Positions 1 through 5,608 of a stretch of DNA of 6,184 nt are shown one piece after another. Source of the DNA: Halobacteriales archaeon (GTDB lineage Archaea > Thermoplasmatota > SW-10-69-26 > JACQPN01 > JAIVGT01); the NCBI GenBank assembly GCA_020201485.1, contig JAIVGT010000331.1, forward strand, positions 1-6,184, written 5' to 3'. Numbering within the stretch: position 1 is the first letter of the stretch; each line of letters starts with the position of its first letter. A model generated the notes under the pieces. The model saw only the letters and a list, made by a program, of their open reading frames with translations, ran no database searches and was not told the origin of the DNA. A program made the translations under genes and the position numbers.

Positions 1-7
1 GTGACAT

Positions 8-27
8 ATGGAGCCTAATGGAGCCTA
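8..27. repeat. Perfect tandem 10-mer, two copies
   Basis: ATGGAGCCTA occurs twice head to tail (8-17 and 18-27) with no mismatch, in the non-coding stretch before the first gene. Stops in two forward frames (TGA at 2, TAA at 16, TAG at 26) indicate that no forward gene reads through it in those frames. It could be a small duplication or a binding site. Two copies of ten bases can also arise by chance slippage, and no function is claimed. Confidence 0.6.
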
Positions 28-145
28 GCCGGACGGTCGTTGGTTTTCCGCCGAACCTTGGTTCCGGCTGATGGGCCCCTTGCCCCCTCGGGAAGGTGCC
101 CCCGGCGAATCCCTTCTCGACATGTTCCTTCGGCCGATCATGAGC

Positions 146-155
146 AAAGCTAAAG
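146..155 (+). promoter_or_regulatory. Weak TATA-like box upstream of the first secreted protein gene
   Basis: AAAGCTAAAG is an A-rich island in GC-rich surroundings. It begins 32 nt before ATG 178 and 35 nt before ATG 181, the distance expected of an archaeal TATA box if transcription starts at or just before the start codon. The same distance is seen for the boxes at 1576 and 5394. The match to a TATA consensus is poor, so the call rests mainly on position. Confidence 0.35.
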
Positions 156-167
156 CCCATCGGAGAT

Positions 168-172
168 GGTGA
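168..172 (+). promoter_or_regulatory. Shine-Dalgarno-like GGTGA that decides the start of the first gene
   Basis: GGTGA matches the core of the archaeal anti-SD complement (GGAGGTGATC). It lies 5 nt before ATG 178 and 8 nt before ATG 181. The more upstream in-frame ATG at 166 overlaps this site and has no useful SD, so 178 or 181 is the better start. If the box at 146 is the real promoter, the mRNA could instead be nearly leaderless and the site fortuitous. Confidence 0.45.
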
Positions 173-177
173 AGGCG

Positions 178-1494
178 ATGATGCGCTCGCTCTGCATTCT
201 TGTCCTCTTGTTCGCGCAGGTGCTCTTTCCCGCTGCCGCAGTTGCTGGACTGTTTCCTCAAGACGACGCTGGGAGCGGCCGCGACGCCGGATCCGACCTT
301 GGGTCCGCTGTAAGTATTTCCGCTCGCACGATCAGCCCCGAACAACCGAGCGTCGTTAGCTATGTTGCGAACCTCACGCTGACCGATACTCGGGACGTGT
401 TTGCGATCGACCTCGACGAGGGCGACTACTTCCTGTTCCGCACATTCATCGCCCCTGGAGGGCCTGAATTGAAGCTCACGATGTTGGCGCCAGATGGAAC
501 GCTATGGGAATCCCACTCACGTTGTGAAGCAGATGGCTGGTGCGCTCTTCTCGAAAATATTGTGCCGTACCGTGGGACTTGGTATGTCGCGGTCGAAGAA
601 CAGCAGCGCGTGGCCCGGATCGTGTCGTATGGCCTGGATGCGGCGATCCTTGCTTCGGACGGAGTCCGAGCCGTCAGGTTTGACGACGCGAATTGGCTCG
701 CCATTCGCATGGGCGCGAACAACTGGACCACCAACAATTTTCACTGGGCTTATGACGGACCTGATTCCCTTCTGGGCTTGCGGTACGTTTTCTTGAGCCC
801 GTATGGGAATACGTCTCGGCCGGACACGAATGAGGGAGCTGTGATTCAGAGCGTCTCGACGCAATTCAGCCTGCAAGCCAACGGCGTGGCGCTCCGTGAC
901 AATCCTGTTCCTGTGCTCGGTCTCTCCATGCAGGGGCAACACTCGTTCCTCTTCACCGTGAGCTTTGACGACCTCGAAAGTCAGTCAGTCCCGCCCATTG
1001 AGACCATGCTCGTGTTGTGGTTTGGCGCCCCTGTCACCGGATGGTTGACGCAGAACTATGTGGGTAGCGACGGCGGCGCCGTGGCCTCTGGCGACGATGC
1101 TATCCTCCGTCGCCTCAGCGACTTTCAAGCCAGCCTGATGCTCGAAACGCCTGCGGGGGGGGTTTCGACGAATGCGAGTTTGGATTTCTCGCTCTCCTCA
1201 ACATTCGTCGGCATGTACCGATTGACACCATTGAATCCTGCGCTGGCCCCCCTGGAAGTTGGCCGAGGAGGCTACACCACGCCTCGGGGAAACACGGTGC
1301 TCCTCGGTACGGTCTCTCATCCTAGCACGATGGAGATCCTCGCCCTGCCTCCATCCGGGCCGTGGCGGTTTTTTGTCCAGGAGCATCGCGGTGTCGATGA
1401 AGATCCGGTGCTGCTCGAAGGAGTCCAAGTGCCTCGTGAAATGGTTCCCTTTGGATGGTCAACGGATCCAAGTCGGCGCCTTGATTCGTCATGA
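178..1494 (+). CDS. Secreted protein of unknown function with N-terminal PPC-like beta-sandwich
   Basis: This is a 438-residue exported protein that I cannot assign to a named family. Residues 1-24 form a classical signal peptide: Met-Met-Arg, a hydrophobic core LCILVLLFAQVLF, then an Ala-rich AAAVAG cleavage region. Residues about 52-157 resemble bacterial/archaeal pre-peptidase C-terminal (PPC) domains, with a 'D-x-F-x-I-D-L-x-x-G-D-Y' strand pair, an 'L-x-M-L-A-P-D-G-T' turn and a 'Y-R-G-T-W-Y-V-A-V' strand. C116 and C122 are close enough to form a small disulfide. The remaining ~280 residues are beta-rich, aromatic and Gly/Asn/Ser-rich, with no second membrane segment and no catalytic motif I recognise. 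The tail is hydrophilic, so the protein is probably released. An in-frame ATG at 166 would add four residues; 178 or 181 is preferred because GGTGA lies just upstream. GC is clearly lower than in the genes that follow (34/60 at 361-420 and 33/60 at 481-540, against 47/60 at 2041-2100), suggesting different ancestry or relaxed codon bias. Existence as a gene is secure; function is not. Confidence 0.85.
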   Translation: MMRSLCILVLLFAQVLFPAAAVAGLFPQDDAGSGRDAGSDLGSAVSISARTISPEQPSVVSYVANLTLTDTRDVFAIDLDEGDYFLFRTFIAPGGPELKLTMLAPDGTLWESHSRCEADGWCALLENIVPYRGTWYVAVEEQQRVARIVSYGLDAAILASDGVRAVRFDDANWLAIRMGANNWTTNNFHWAYDGPDSLLGLRYVFLSPYGNTSRPDTNEGAVIQSVSTQFSLQANGVALRDNPVPVLGLSMQGQHSFLFTVSFDDLESQSVPPIETMLVLWFGAPVTGWLTQNYVGSDGGAVASGDDAILRRLSDFQASLMLETPAGGVSTNASLDFSLSSTFVGMYRLTPLNPALAPLEVGRGGYTTPRGNTVLLGTVSHPSTMEILALPPSGPWRFFVQEHRGVDEDPVLLEGVQVPREMVPFGWSTDPSRRLDSS

Positions 1495-1575
1495 TTTCGT
1501 GTCGTTGGGTTCGGCGCGGCCCTATGGGGGGTGTTCCTCGCACCCGTGTACGGCTGAGCCGCCGGCCGCGACCCA

Positions 1576-1583
1576 AAACTACA
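1576..1583 (+). promoter_or_regulatory. AAACTACA promoter-like octamer upstream of solitary small gene
   Basis: AAACTACA sits in an otherwise GC-rich gap and starts 33 nt before ATG 1609. The identical octamer starts 34 nt before the ATG of the paralogous gene at 5428. Sequence plus spacing fit an archaeal TATA-like element giving a very short or absent 5' leader. Two instances cannot separate a core promoter from a specific operator. Confidence 0.45.
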
Positions 1584-1608
1584 GGGCCGCGCGCAACGAG
1601 TGCCTTCC

Positions 1609-1797
1609 ATGCAGCCGGGCTCGGAGTACGGGCGGATGCGCGAGCGCCTGCGCCAGCGCGACGTGCAGGAGCGGTTCGCTCACCTCGCACACTACGGAGG
1701 GGAGCCGCCCGGCGAGAGCCTGCTCATCGGCATCGAGCTCTCGGAGGCCGCGCTCCGGACACGGCGCGGAAACGCATGCGACAGCCTGCCTGTCTGA
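1609..1797 (+). CDS. Small conserved protein, paralogue of the protein at 5428; no adjacent partner
   Basis: This 62-residue cytoplasmic protein has no signal peptide or membrane segment and belongs to no family I can name. Residues 21-53 align without gaps to the small protein at 5428-5601, with 20 of 33 positions identical. The shared core reads ERF-x-HL-x-x-Y-x-GEP, then S-x-L-[IV]-G-[IV]-ELSEAA and a closing Arg pair. The N-terminal third is Arg-rich and probably helical. ATG 1609 is chosen over GTG 1600 and ATG 1636 because it places the conserved ERF at residue 21, against 22 in the paralogue, and because the AAACTACA box is then equally spaced in both. In the other copy this protein is encoded directly before a nucleotidyltransferase. 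Here a subtilase gene follows after a hairpin, so this copy looks orphaned or acts in trans. Synonymous positions differ widely between the copies, so the duplication is not recent. The conserved core makes it a convincing gene despite its size; function unknown. Confidence 0.75.
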   Translation: MQPGSEYGRMRERLRQRDVQERFAHLAHYGGEPPGESLLIGIELSEAALRTRRGNACDSLPV

Positions 1798-1810
1798 GCC
1801 TGCGAACGAG

Positions 1811-1841
1811 CGGGGGCCCGACCCCCGGTTCTCCTTCTTCT
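1811..1841 (+). terminator. Hairpin followed by pyrimidine run after the solitary small gene
   Basis: CGGGGG (1811-1816), a five-base loop and CCCCCG (1822-1827) form a perfect 6-bp G:C stem 14 nt past the stop at 1797. A C/T-only run (TTCTCCTTCTTCTCCTC) begins two bases after it. The run is interrupted by C, so termination strength is uncertain. It would separate the small gene from the subtilase, whose start is 71 nt further on. Confidence 0.4.
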
Positions 1842-1911
1842 CCTCGCCATTCAGCCCACGCTCTGCCGAGAGCCTTCAAGGCCTGGTTCCCAGGTGCCCG
1901 ACGGGGCTCCC

Positions 1912-3261
1912 ATGCAACGCACGCTGCTCTGCCTGCTCGCGGTCGGACTCGCGCTGCCGATCGGCAGCTACGCCGCTTCCGCGGACCAAGGCCCGCCGGT
2001 CCTTCCCGGCGAGGTCGCGAACGAGGTCGTCGTCAGCTTCGCCGGCGCGGTGCCCGCGAACGTCGAGTCCTGGCTCGGCGCGCACGGAGGCCAGCTCCTC
2101 CTGCGCGACGACACGCTCCACTGGGTGAGCGCGCGCTTCGCCGACGCCGGCAGCGCCGGCCGCTTCCTCGACGCTGCGCAGGCCAGCGCTGGCGTGCGCG
2201 CCGCGTCCCGCGACGGCATCGCGAGCGTGCTCGCCCTGCCCAGCATCCCGGGCCAGGGCTTGACGCCCAACGACCCGCTGTATGCGCAGCAGTGGGGCTA
2301 CCCCGCCATCGGCGCCCCCCTCGCCTGGGGCACGACCCTCGGCGCGCACAGCGTGCATGTCATCGTCCTCGACACCGGCATCTACCTCGCGCACCCCGAC
2401 CTGCAGGGCAACCTGTGCGGGCCGTTCGCGAGCTTCGTGCCGAGCGAGCCTACGGTCAACGACGGTTTCGGCCACGGCACGCACGTCAGCGGCACGATCG
2501 CCGCGGTCACGAACAACGGCCTGGGCGTGGCCGGCACGAGCCAGAGCTGCCTGGGTATGGGCAAGGTCCTGGGCGCGGGCGGCAGCGGGCAGTGGACCTG
2601 GGTCGCGGCCGGCATCGTGTGGGCCGCGGACAACGGCGCGGACATCATCAGCATGAGCCTGGGCGGCTCGGGCGCGCCGCAGGTCGTGGCCGACGCCGTC
2701 GCGTACGCCTACGCGCACGACGTGCTCGTCGTCAGCGCCGCGGGCAACAGCGGCTGCCGGCCCATCCCCGGCGCCGGCACCGTGGGCCAGCCCGCCCTCT
2801 ACCCGGGCAGCATGGCGGTGGCTGCCGTGAACCAGCCCGACGGCCTGGTCCCGGCGCAGTTCAGCAGCTGCGGCTTCAAGGTGGAGATCGCCGCGCCCGG
2901 CGTGGGCGTGCTCAGCACCTTCCCGCCCTGCAACGGCCCGCCGCTCTGCAGCAACTCCGGCTACGGCAGCATCGACGGCACGAGCATGGCCACGCCCCAC
3001 GTCGCGGGCAGCGCGGCGTTGGTGAAGGCCCAGGACCCGGCGCTCACGAACGTCGAGCTGCGCTGCATCCTCGACGTGACGGCCACGGACGCGCCGGCCC
3101 CCGGCCGCGACTTCAGCACCGGATGGGGCGTCGTGGACCCGTACGCCGCCCTCGCTTTCGACGCGCAGCTCACCGCGACCGGAACGCACGACGCGTTCAC
3201 GCAGGCCTGCGCCGCCGGAGCCCCGGCGCTGTTCTACGCGCCGCCGGGATTGGGCGGCTGA
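1912..3261 (+). CDS. Secreted subtilisin-like serine protease (peptidase family S8)
   Basis: This is an extracellular endopeptidase, 449 residues from ATG 1912. Residues 1-24 are a signal peptide (MQRTLLCLLAVGLAL...) with likely cleavage after ASA. Residues ~30-110 look like an I9-type propeptide with the expected 'E-V-V-V-S-F' opening strand. The catalytic domain opens near 'PNDPLYAQQWG'. The S8 residues are all present: D154 in VLDTGI, H188 in GHGTHVSG, oxyanion N279 in AAGNSG and S358 in GTSMATPHVAG. The domain ends with 'GWGVVDPYAAL', leaving only about 30 residues and no PPC, cell-wall or membrane anchor, so the enzyme is probably freely secreted. The mature region holds eight cysteines, an even number suggesting up to four disulfides for extracellular stability. 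An in-frame GTG at 1894 would put six residues before the signal peptide; ATG 1912 gives the cleaner one. No convincing TATA box or SD is seen directly upstream. A strong terminator follows. The S8 assignment is secure; the substrate is unknown, with general protein or peptide scavenging the simplest guess. Confidence 0.95.
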   Translation: MQRTLLCLLAVGLALPIGSYAASADQGPPVLPGEVANEVVVSFAGAVPANVESWLGAHGGQLLLRDDTLHWVSARFADAGSAGRFLDAAQASAGVRAASRDGIASVLALPSIPGQGLTPNDPLYAQQWGYPAIGAPLAWGTTLGAHSVHVIVLDTGIYLAHPDLQGNLCGPFASFVPSEPTVNDGFGHGTHVSGTIAAVTNNGLGVAGTSQSCLGMGKVLGAGGSGQWTWVAAGIVWAADNGADIISMSLGGSGAPQVVADAVAYAYAHDVLVVSAAGNSGCRPIPGAGTVGQPALYPGSMAVAAVNQPDGLVPAQFSSCGFKVEIAAPGVGVLSTFPPCNGPPLCSNSGYGSIDGTSMATPHVAGSAALVKAQDPALTNVELRCILDVTATDAPAPGRDFSTGWGVVDPYAALAFDAQLTATGTHDAFTQACAAGAPALFYAPPGLGG

Positions 3262-3277
3262 GCGCCGGACGCGCCTC

Positions 3278-3319
3278 GGTGCCGGGCCACGTGCCCGGCG
3301 CCCTCCCTCCTTGCTTTTT
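3278..3319 (+). terminator. Strong hairpin plus T-run terminator after the subtilase gene
   Basis: Bases 3278-3287 (GGTGCCGGGC) pair with 3293-3302 (GCCCGGCGCC) through ten base pairs with one G-U wobble, closed by the loop CACGT. A pyrimidine stretch follows and ends in five T (3315-3319). It begins 16 nt after the protease stop, so the protease transcript probably ends here and the next gene needs its own promoter. Confidence 0.7.
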
Positions 3320-3386
3320 CCGCTGGCTTCCGTTTCGTCGCAAGCTCGATGGGACGAGCGTGGAGCACGCAAGTCGTGATTCAATC

Positions 3387-3394
3387 TGTATATG
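3387..3394 (+). promoter_or_regulatory. TATA box for the membrane-tethered regulator
   Basis: TGTATATG lies in a short AT-rich island (about 3378-3394) in GC-rich DNA. Its centre is about 27 nt before GTG 3418, the usual TATA-to-start distance in archaea, so a leaderless message beginning at or next to GTG 3418 is plausible. It lies inside the reading frame opened by ATG 3349, which argues against that earlier start. Confidence 0.5.
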
Positions 3395-3417
3395 CCTGGC
3401 CGCAACGAATCGGGGCT

Positions 3418-3565
3418 GTGCGCTGGGTCCCCTTCGTGCTGCTGGCGACGCTCCTCCTCCACCTTCCCGCGGCCGGCGGGCAGGCCGAGCCCGTGCTGCG
3501 CTGGTCCGGAGACGTCGTCCTGCACGACCGCTTCGTCGTGCCGGCAGGCGTGACGCTCGTGGTCC
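3418..3565 (+). pseudogene. N-terminal part (signal peptide and first beta strands) of the beta-helix regulator, out of frame with the rest
   Basis: From GTG 3418 the frame gives VRWVPFVLLATLLLHLPAAG, a clean signal peptide, then QAEP and beta-helix-like strands ending VVPAGVTLVV. The next part of the same fold, starting 'VLRVAGTSSSPVSW', is in the frame one base further on. That second frame has a TGA at 3551, so the two parts cannot be joined without a shift between about 3551 and 3570. Third-position G/C bias changes frame at the same place. ATG 3349 is an alternative start, but it adds 23 residues before the signal peptide, has no SD, and the TATA box at 3387 lies downstream of it. Past about 3570 this frame stays open as Arg/Pro-rich sequence typical of a shadow frame. 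Real gene decay, a +1 recoding site and a sequence or assembly error all remain possible. Confidence 0.65.
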
Positions 3566-5116
3566 GTGCTGCGCGTGGCTGGAACGTCGAGCTCGCCCGT
3601 GTCCTGGCGCACGAACCTCACCGTGCTGGCTGGTGGAGAAGCGATCCTCGAGCATGCCCGGGTGGATGCTGCGGACTTCCCCCTCAGCTCGCCCGGCTGC
3701 GCGGTCCGTTCCCTCGGGACCCTGCGGAGCGCGGACACGCGTTGGACGAACAACACAGTGGCGCTCTGCGTCGAAGCCGGGAGCGCGGACGTCCGCGACG
3801 ACACGTTCCGCCGCAACGGCTACCTCCCTGGACCGCCTGCCCAGGTCGCCTGCCCCACGACGGCGAGCGATGCCGGGGCGACCGGCGAAGTCGCGCGGCG
3901 CGAAGTGGCGTGCGCCGACAGGGACGAGGATTGCTGGCGCACCTGGCAAGCCCAGGTCTGCCGCAGTGCCGGGACGACCCGCGCTCTCGTCGTGGAGGGC
4001 GGCCGTCTGCTCCTCGCAAACTCCACCTTCGAGGACAACGCTGTCGCACTCTGGGCGAGCACGGATGGTTCCCTCGACGCTCGCCGCAACGTCTTCCGTT
4101 CGAACGAGCGCGGCGTGGAGCTCGACCTTGGCGGGGGCGGCGGGCCAATCGTCCTTGCGTCGAACGTCTTCGAGGGCCACGGCGATGCGGAAGCGGCCTG
4201 GAACGCCCCGTGGTGGGCGGCGCTGCAGGTCGGCGCCAGGTCGGATGCGCCGCGGCCGGGGACGGGCAACGCGCAGGACGTTCTCATCGCCGGCAACGAG
4301 TTCCGGGGCAACAACGTCGGCATCGGCCTAGGCGGCGATGCGCGCGGCGTCCGGTTCGTCAACAACACGGTCGTCGGCAACGGCATCGGCCTCGCAAACG
4401 AGTACGGCTACGCCACCCTGCAGGGCGGCGTCTTCGAGAACGTCCGGTACGACCTGTGGCTCTGGGGCGGCTCGGCGAACGTCGAACTCCGCAGCGTCAT
4501 CTTCGACCCGGCCAAAGTCCGCATCGACGACGAGCGGTCCGTGGTCGTGCACGATGGCGGTGAGCTCCGGAAAGCGACACTCGTCGCTGCGGCCTTCGCG
4601 CTCTTGGCGAGTGCTGCCGTCGCGTTGACCGAGGCCGGTCGGTGGCTGATGCTGAAGAGCCTCTTCGCCCTCGGCTACACGCGGCTGCGCGGGCGCGAGC
4701 TGCCGGACCAATCCACCCGCAACCTGCTCCTCGGCCGCATCGCGGAGCAGCCCGGCACGCACCTGCGCCAGCTTGCCCGAGACGTGGGCAGCTACGGCAA
4801 CGCAGTCTACCACTTGCGGGTGCTGGAACGAGAAGGCCTCGTCCGGAGCGTTCGCGACGGCATGCTGCGCCGGTTCTATCCAGCGGGGCCGGTACCGGCG
4901 TCCACGCCGCTCGCGCCCCTCGCGCGAGGCATCCTCGCGCTCGTTGACGCGCGTCCTGGCATCGCTGTCCGCGATCTTTCCCGTGAACTTGGGTGCTCGA
5001 GGCAGTTGGTCGACTATCACGTCAGCCAACTCGTCGCTCGAGGGTTCATCGCTCGCAATCCTGGGGGCGCGCTTTCCCCGCGGCGAGAAAGCTTCGCCAC
5101 CATCCCCGTTTCGTAG
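3566..5116 (+). CDS. Membrane-tethered regulator: extracytoplasmic beta-helix, one TM segment, two winged helices (N-terminus displaced by frameshift)
   Basis: Numbered from GTG 3566 (516 residues). Residues ~1-325 are a right-handed parallel beta-helix of the NosD/PbH1 type. Asparagines recur at 62, 84, 152, 175, 200, 244 and 267 with spacing near 22-25 (or double), as in an Asn ladder. A loop between coils carries C96, C116, C123 and C132, probably two disulfides, which suits an extracellular location. Residues ~337-357 (ATLVAAAFALLASAAVAL) form a single membrane helix. Two winged-helix domains follow: ~383-441, with the recognition-type stretch NAVYHLRVLEREGLV, and ~452-503, with LVDYHVSQLVARGFI; both resemble ArsR/MarR-like archaeal regulators. 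Predicted topology is sensor outside, DNA binding inside, a one-component membrane regulator. Its ligand and targets cannot be read from sequence. The signal peptide needed to export the helix lies upstream in another frame (3418-3565). GTG 3566 is merely the first start after the TGA at 3551 and probably not a real one. An intact gene would run 3418-5116, about 566 codons. Domain calls are strong; whether this copy works is unclear. Confidence 0.85.
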   Translation: MLRVAGTSSSPVSWRTNLTVLAGGEAILEHARVDAADFPLSSPGCAVRSLGTLRSADTRWTNNTVALCVEAGSADVRDDTFRRNGYLPGPPAQVACPTTASDAGATGEVARREVACADRDEDCWRTWQAQVCRSAGTTRALVVEGGRLLLANSTFEDNAVALWASTDGSLDARRNVFRSNERGVELDLGGGGGPIVLASNVFEGHGDAEAAWNAPWWAALQVGARSDAPRPGTGNAQDVLIAGNEFRGNNVGIGLGGDARGVRFVNNTVVGNGIGLANEYGYATLQGGVFENVRYDLWLWGGSANVELRSVIFDPAKVRIDDERSVVVHDGGELRKATLVAAAFALLASAAVALTEAGRWLMLKSLFALGYTRLRGRELPDQSTRNLLLGRIAEQPGTHLRQLARDVGSYGNAVYHLRVLEREGLVRSVRDGMLRRFYPAGPVPASTPLAPLARGILALVDARPGIAVRDLSRELGCSRQLVDYHVSQLVARGFIARNPGGALSPRRESFATIPVS

Positions 5117-5393
5117 CGTCTAGGAGATGCTGCCGAGGCATTGGCTTGCTTCCTGGGCTGAGACCAGCGAAAATCACGGATGTGCAGGGGCATGTCGCAG
5201 GATCAGCACCTCCATCGTCCGGAAATGCAGAAGGTGTTCGCGCGGCTAGGAGCCCCGCGTCGTCATCTCGGCGATGCGAAGGTCCGGCGCGCCGAGGGCG
5301 TTTAGCAGCAGACGAGCGGTGACGCGCTCGTGACGATGCTCGTCGCCCGTCCGATGGAGTCGTCCAAAGGGGACGCCCCCGGCAGCCCATCGC
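5117..5393. other. Non-coding gap with overlapping inverted repeats
   Basis: I see no supportable gene between the regulator stop and the next promoter. A 37-codon frame from ATG 5192 to TAG 5305 has no SD, no TATA box and no recognisable content. Several pairings compete around 5311-5344: ACGAGCG (5312-5318) with CGCTCGT (5325-5331), GACGA (5332-5336) with TCGTC (5340-5344), and GACGAGC (5311-5317) with GCTCGTC (5338-5344). A minor 5-bp hairpin, CGTCC/GGACG, lies at 5361-5375. No T-run terminator is evident after the regulator. The palindromes could be a regulator-binding site or chance in GC-rich DNA. Confidence 0.4.
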
Positions 5394-5401
5394 AAACTAC
5401 A
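5394..5401 (+). promoter_or_regulatory. AAACTACA promoter-like octamer upstream of the small-protein/nucleotidyltransferase pair
   Basis: This is the same octamer as at 1576-1583, starting 34 nt before ATG 5428. The AT-rich patch CAAACTACATGTGATG stands out from its surroundings. Recurrence at nearly the same spacing before two paralogous genes supports a core promoter or shared operator. No SD is visible at ATG 5428, which fits a leaderless or near-leaderless transcript. Confidence 0.5.
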
Positions 5402-5427
5402 TGTGATGGCAGCCGGACTTCCTTCGC

Positions 5428-5601
5428 ATGCGCACGCAGGCGGAGATGGTGGATTCCATCCACGCGACGCTCCGCAGCCGACGGATGCGCGAGCGCTTCT
5501 TCCACCTGCGTCTCTACGAGGGCGAGCCTGCCGAACGGAGCTTCCTCGTCGGTGTCGAACTGAGCGAAGCCGCCCACGCCGCTCGCCGGCGGGCGCCCTG
5601 A
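5428..5601 (+). CDS. Small conserved protein preceding a nucleotidyltransferase (putative toxin-antitoxin-like partner)
   Basis: This is a 57-residue cytoplasmic protein, Arg-rich in the first half (MRTQAEMVDSI, then LRSRRMRERFFHL) and ending ELSEAAHAARRRAP. It is paralogous to the protein at 1609-1797 over residues 22-54 (20 of 33 identical). The common core is ERF-x-HL, Y-x-GEP, S-x-L-[IV]-G-[IV]-ELSEAA and RR. I recognise no named domain. The stop is 7 nt before the GTG of the nucleotidyltransferase, so the two are almost certainly co-transcribed and probably translationally coupled. Small first gene plus MNT/AbiEii-type enzyme is a common toxin-antitoxin layout, so a regulatory or neutralising partner is a reasonable inference but not shown. 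The frame is closed upstream by a TGA at 5404. ATG 5428 is preferred over ATG 5446 because alignment with the paralogue and the AAACTACA spacing both agree. Confidence 0.75.
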   Translation: MRTQAEMVDSIHATLRSRRMRERFFHLRLYEGEPAERSFLVGVELSEAAHAARRRAP

Positions 5602-5608
5602 GGCCTCC

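Noticed and set aside
1529..1545. GGGTG/CACCC hairpin after the first secreted protein gene as a terminator
   Set aside because: The stem is only 5 bp with a 7-nt loop and no T-run follows, so it is too weak to call.
1876..3816. A 646-codon open frame on the - strand antisense to the subtilase
   Set aside because: It is the product of GC-rich codons read backwards, with low-complexity Arg/Ala/Val-rich sequence and no start signals.
1491..4331. A 946-codon open frame on the + strand
   Set aside because: It overlaps the subtilase, which has complete S8 motifs in another frame, and its product is Arg/Ala/Pro-rich without domains. It is a high-GC shadow frame.
3349..4563. A single 404-codon gene from ATG 3349 in one frame
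   Set aside because: Only the part up to about 3565 makes sense (signal peptide and first strands). Beyond that the frame is Arg-rich shadow of the real beta-helix frame.
5192..5305. A 37-codon frame in the gap after the regulator
   Set aside because: No SD, no TATA-like box at the right distance, no similarity to anything recognised; expected by chance in 300 bases of GC-rich DNA.
5428..5601. HEPN RNase motif (R-x4-6-H) in the small protein next to the NTase
   Set aside because: RERFFH fits R-x4-H, but the paralogue at 1609 has Gln at the Arg position, and the protein is about half the length of a HEPN domain. The motif match is likely accidental.
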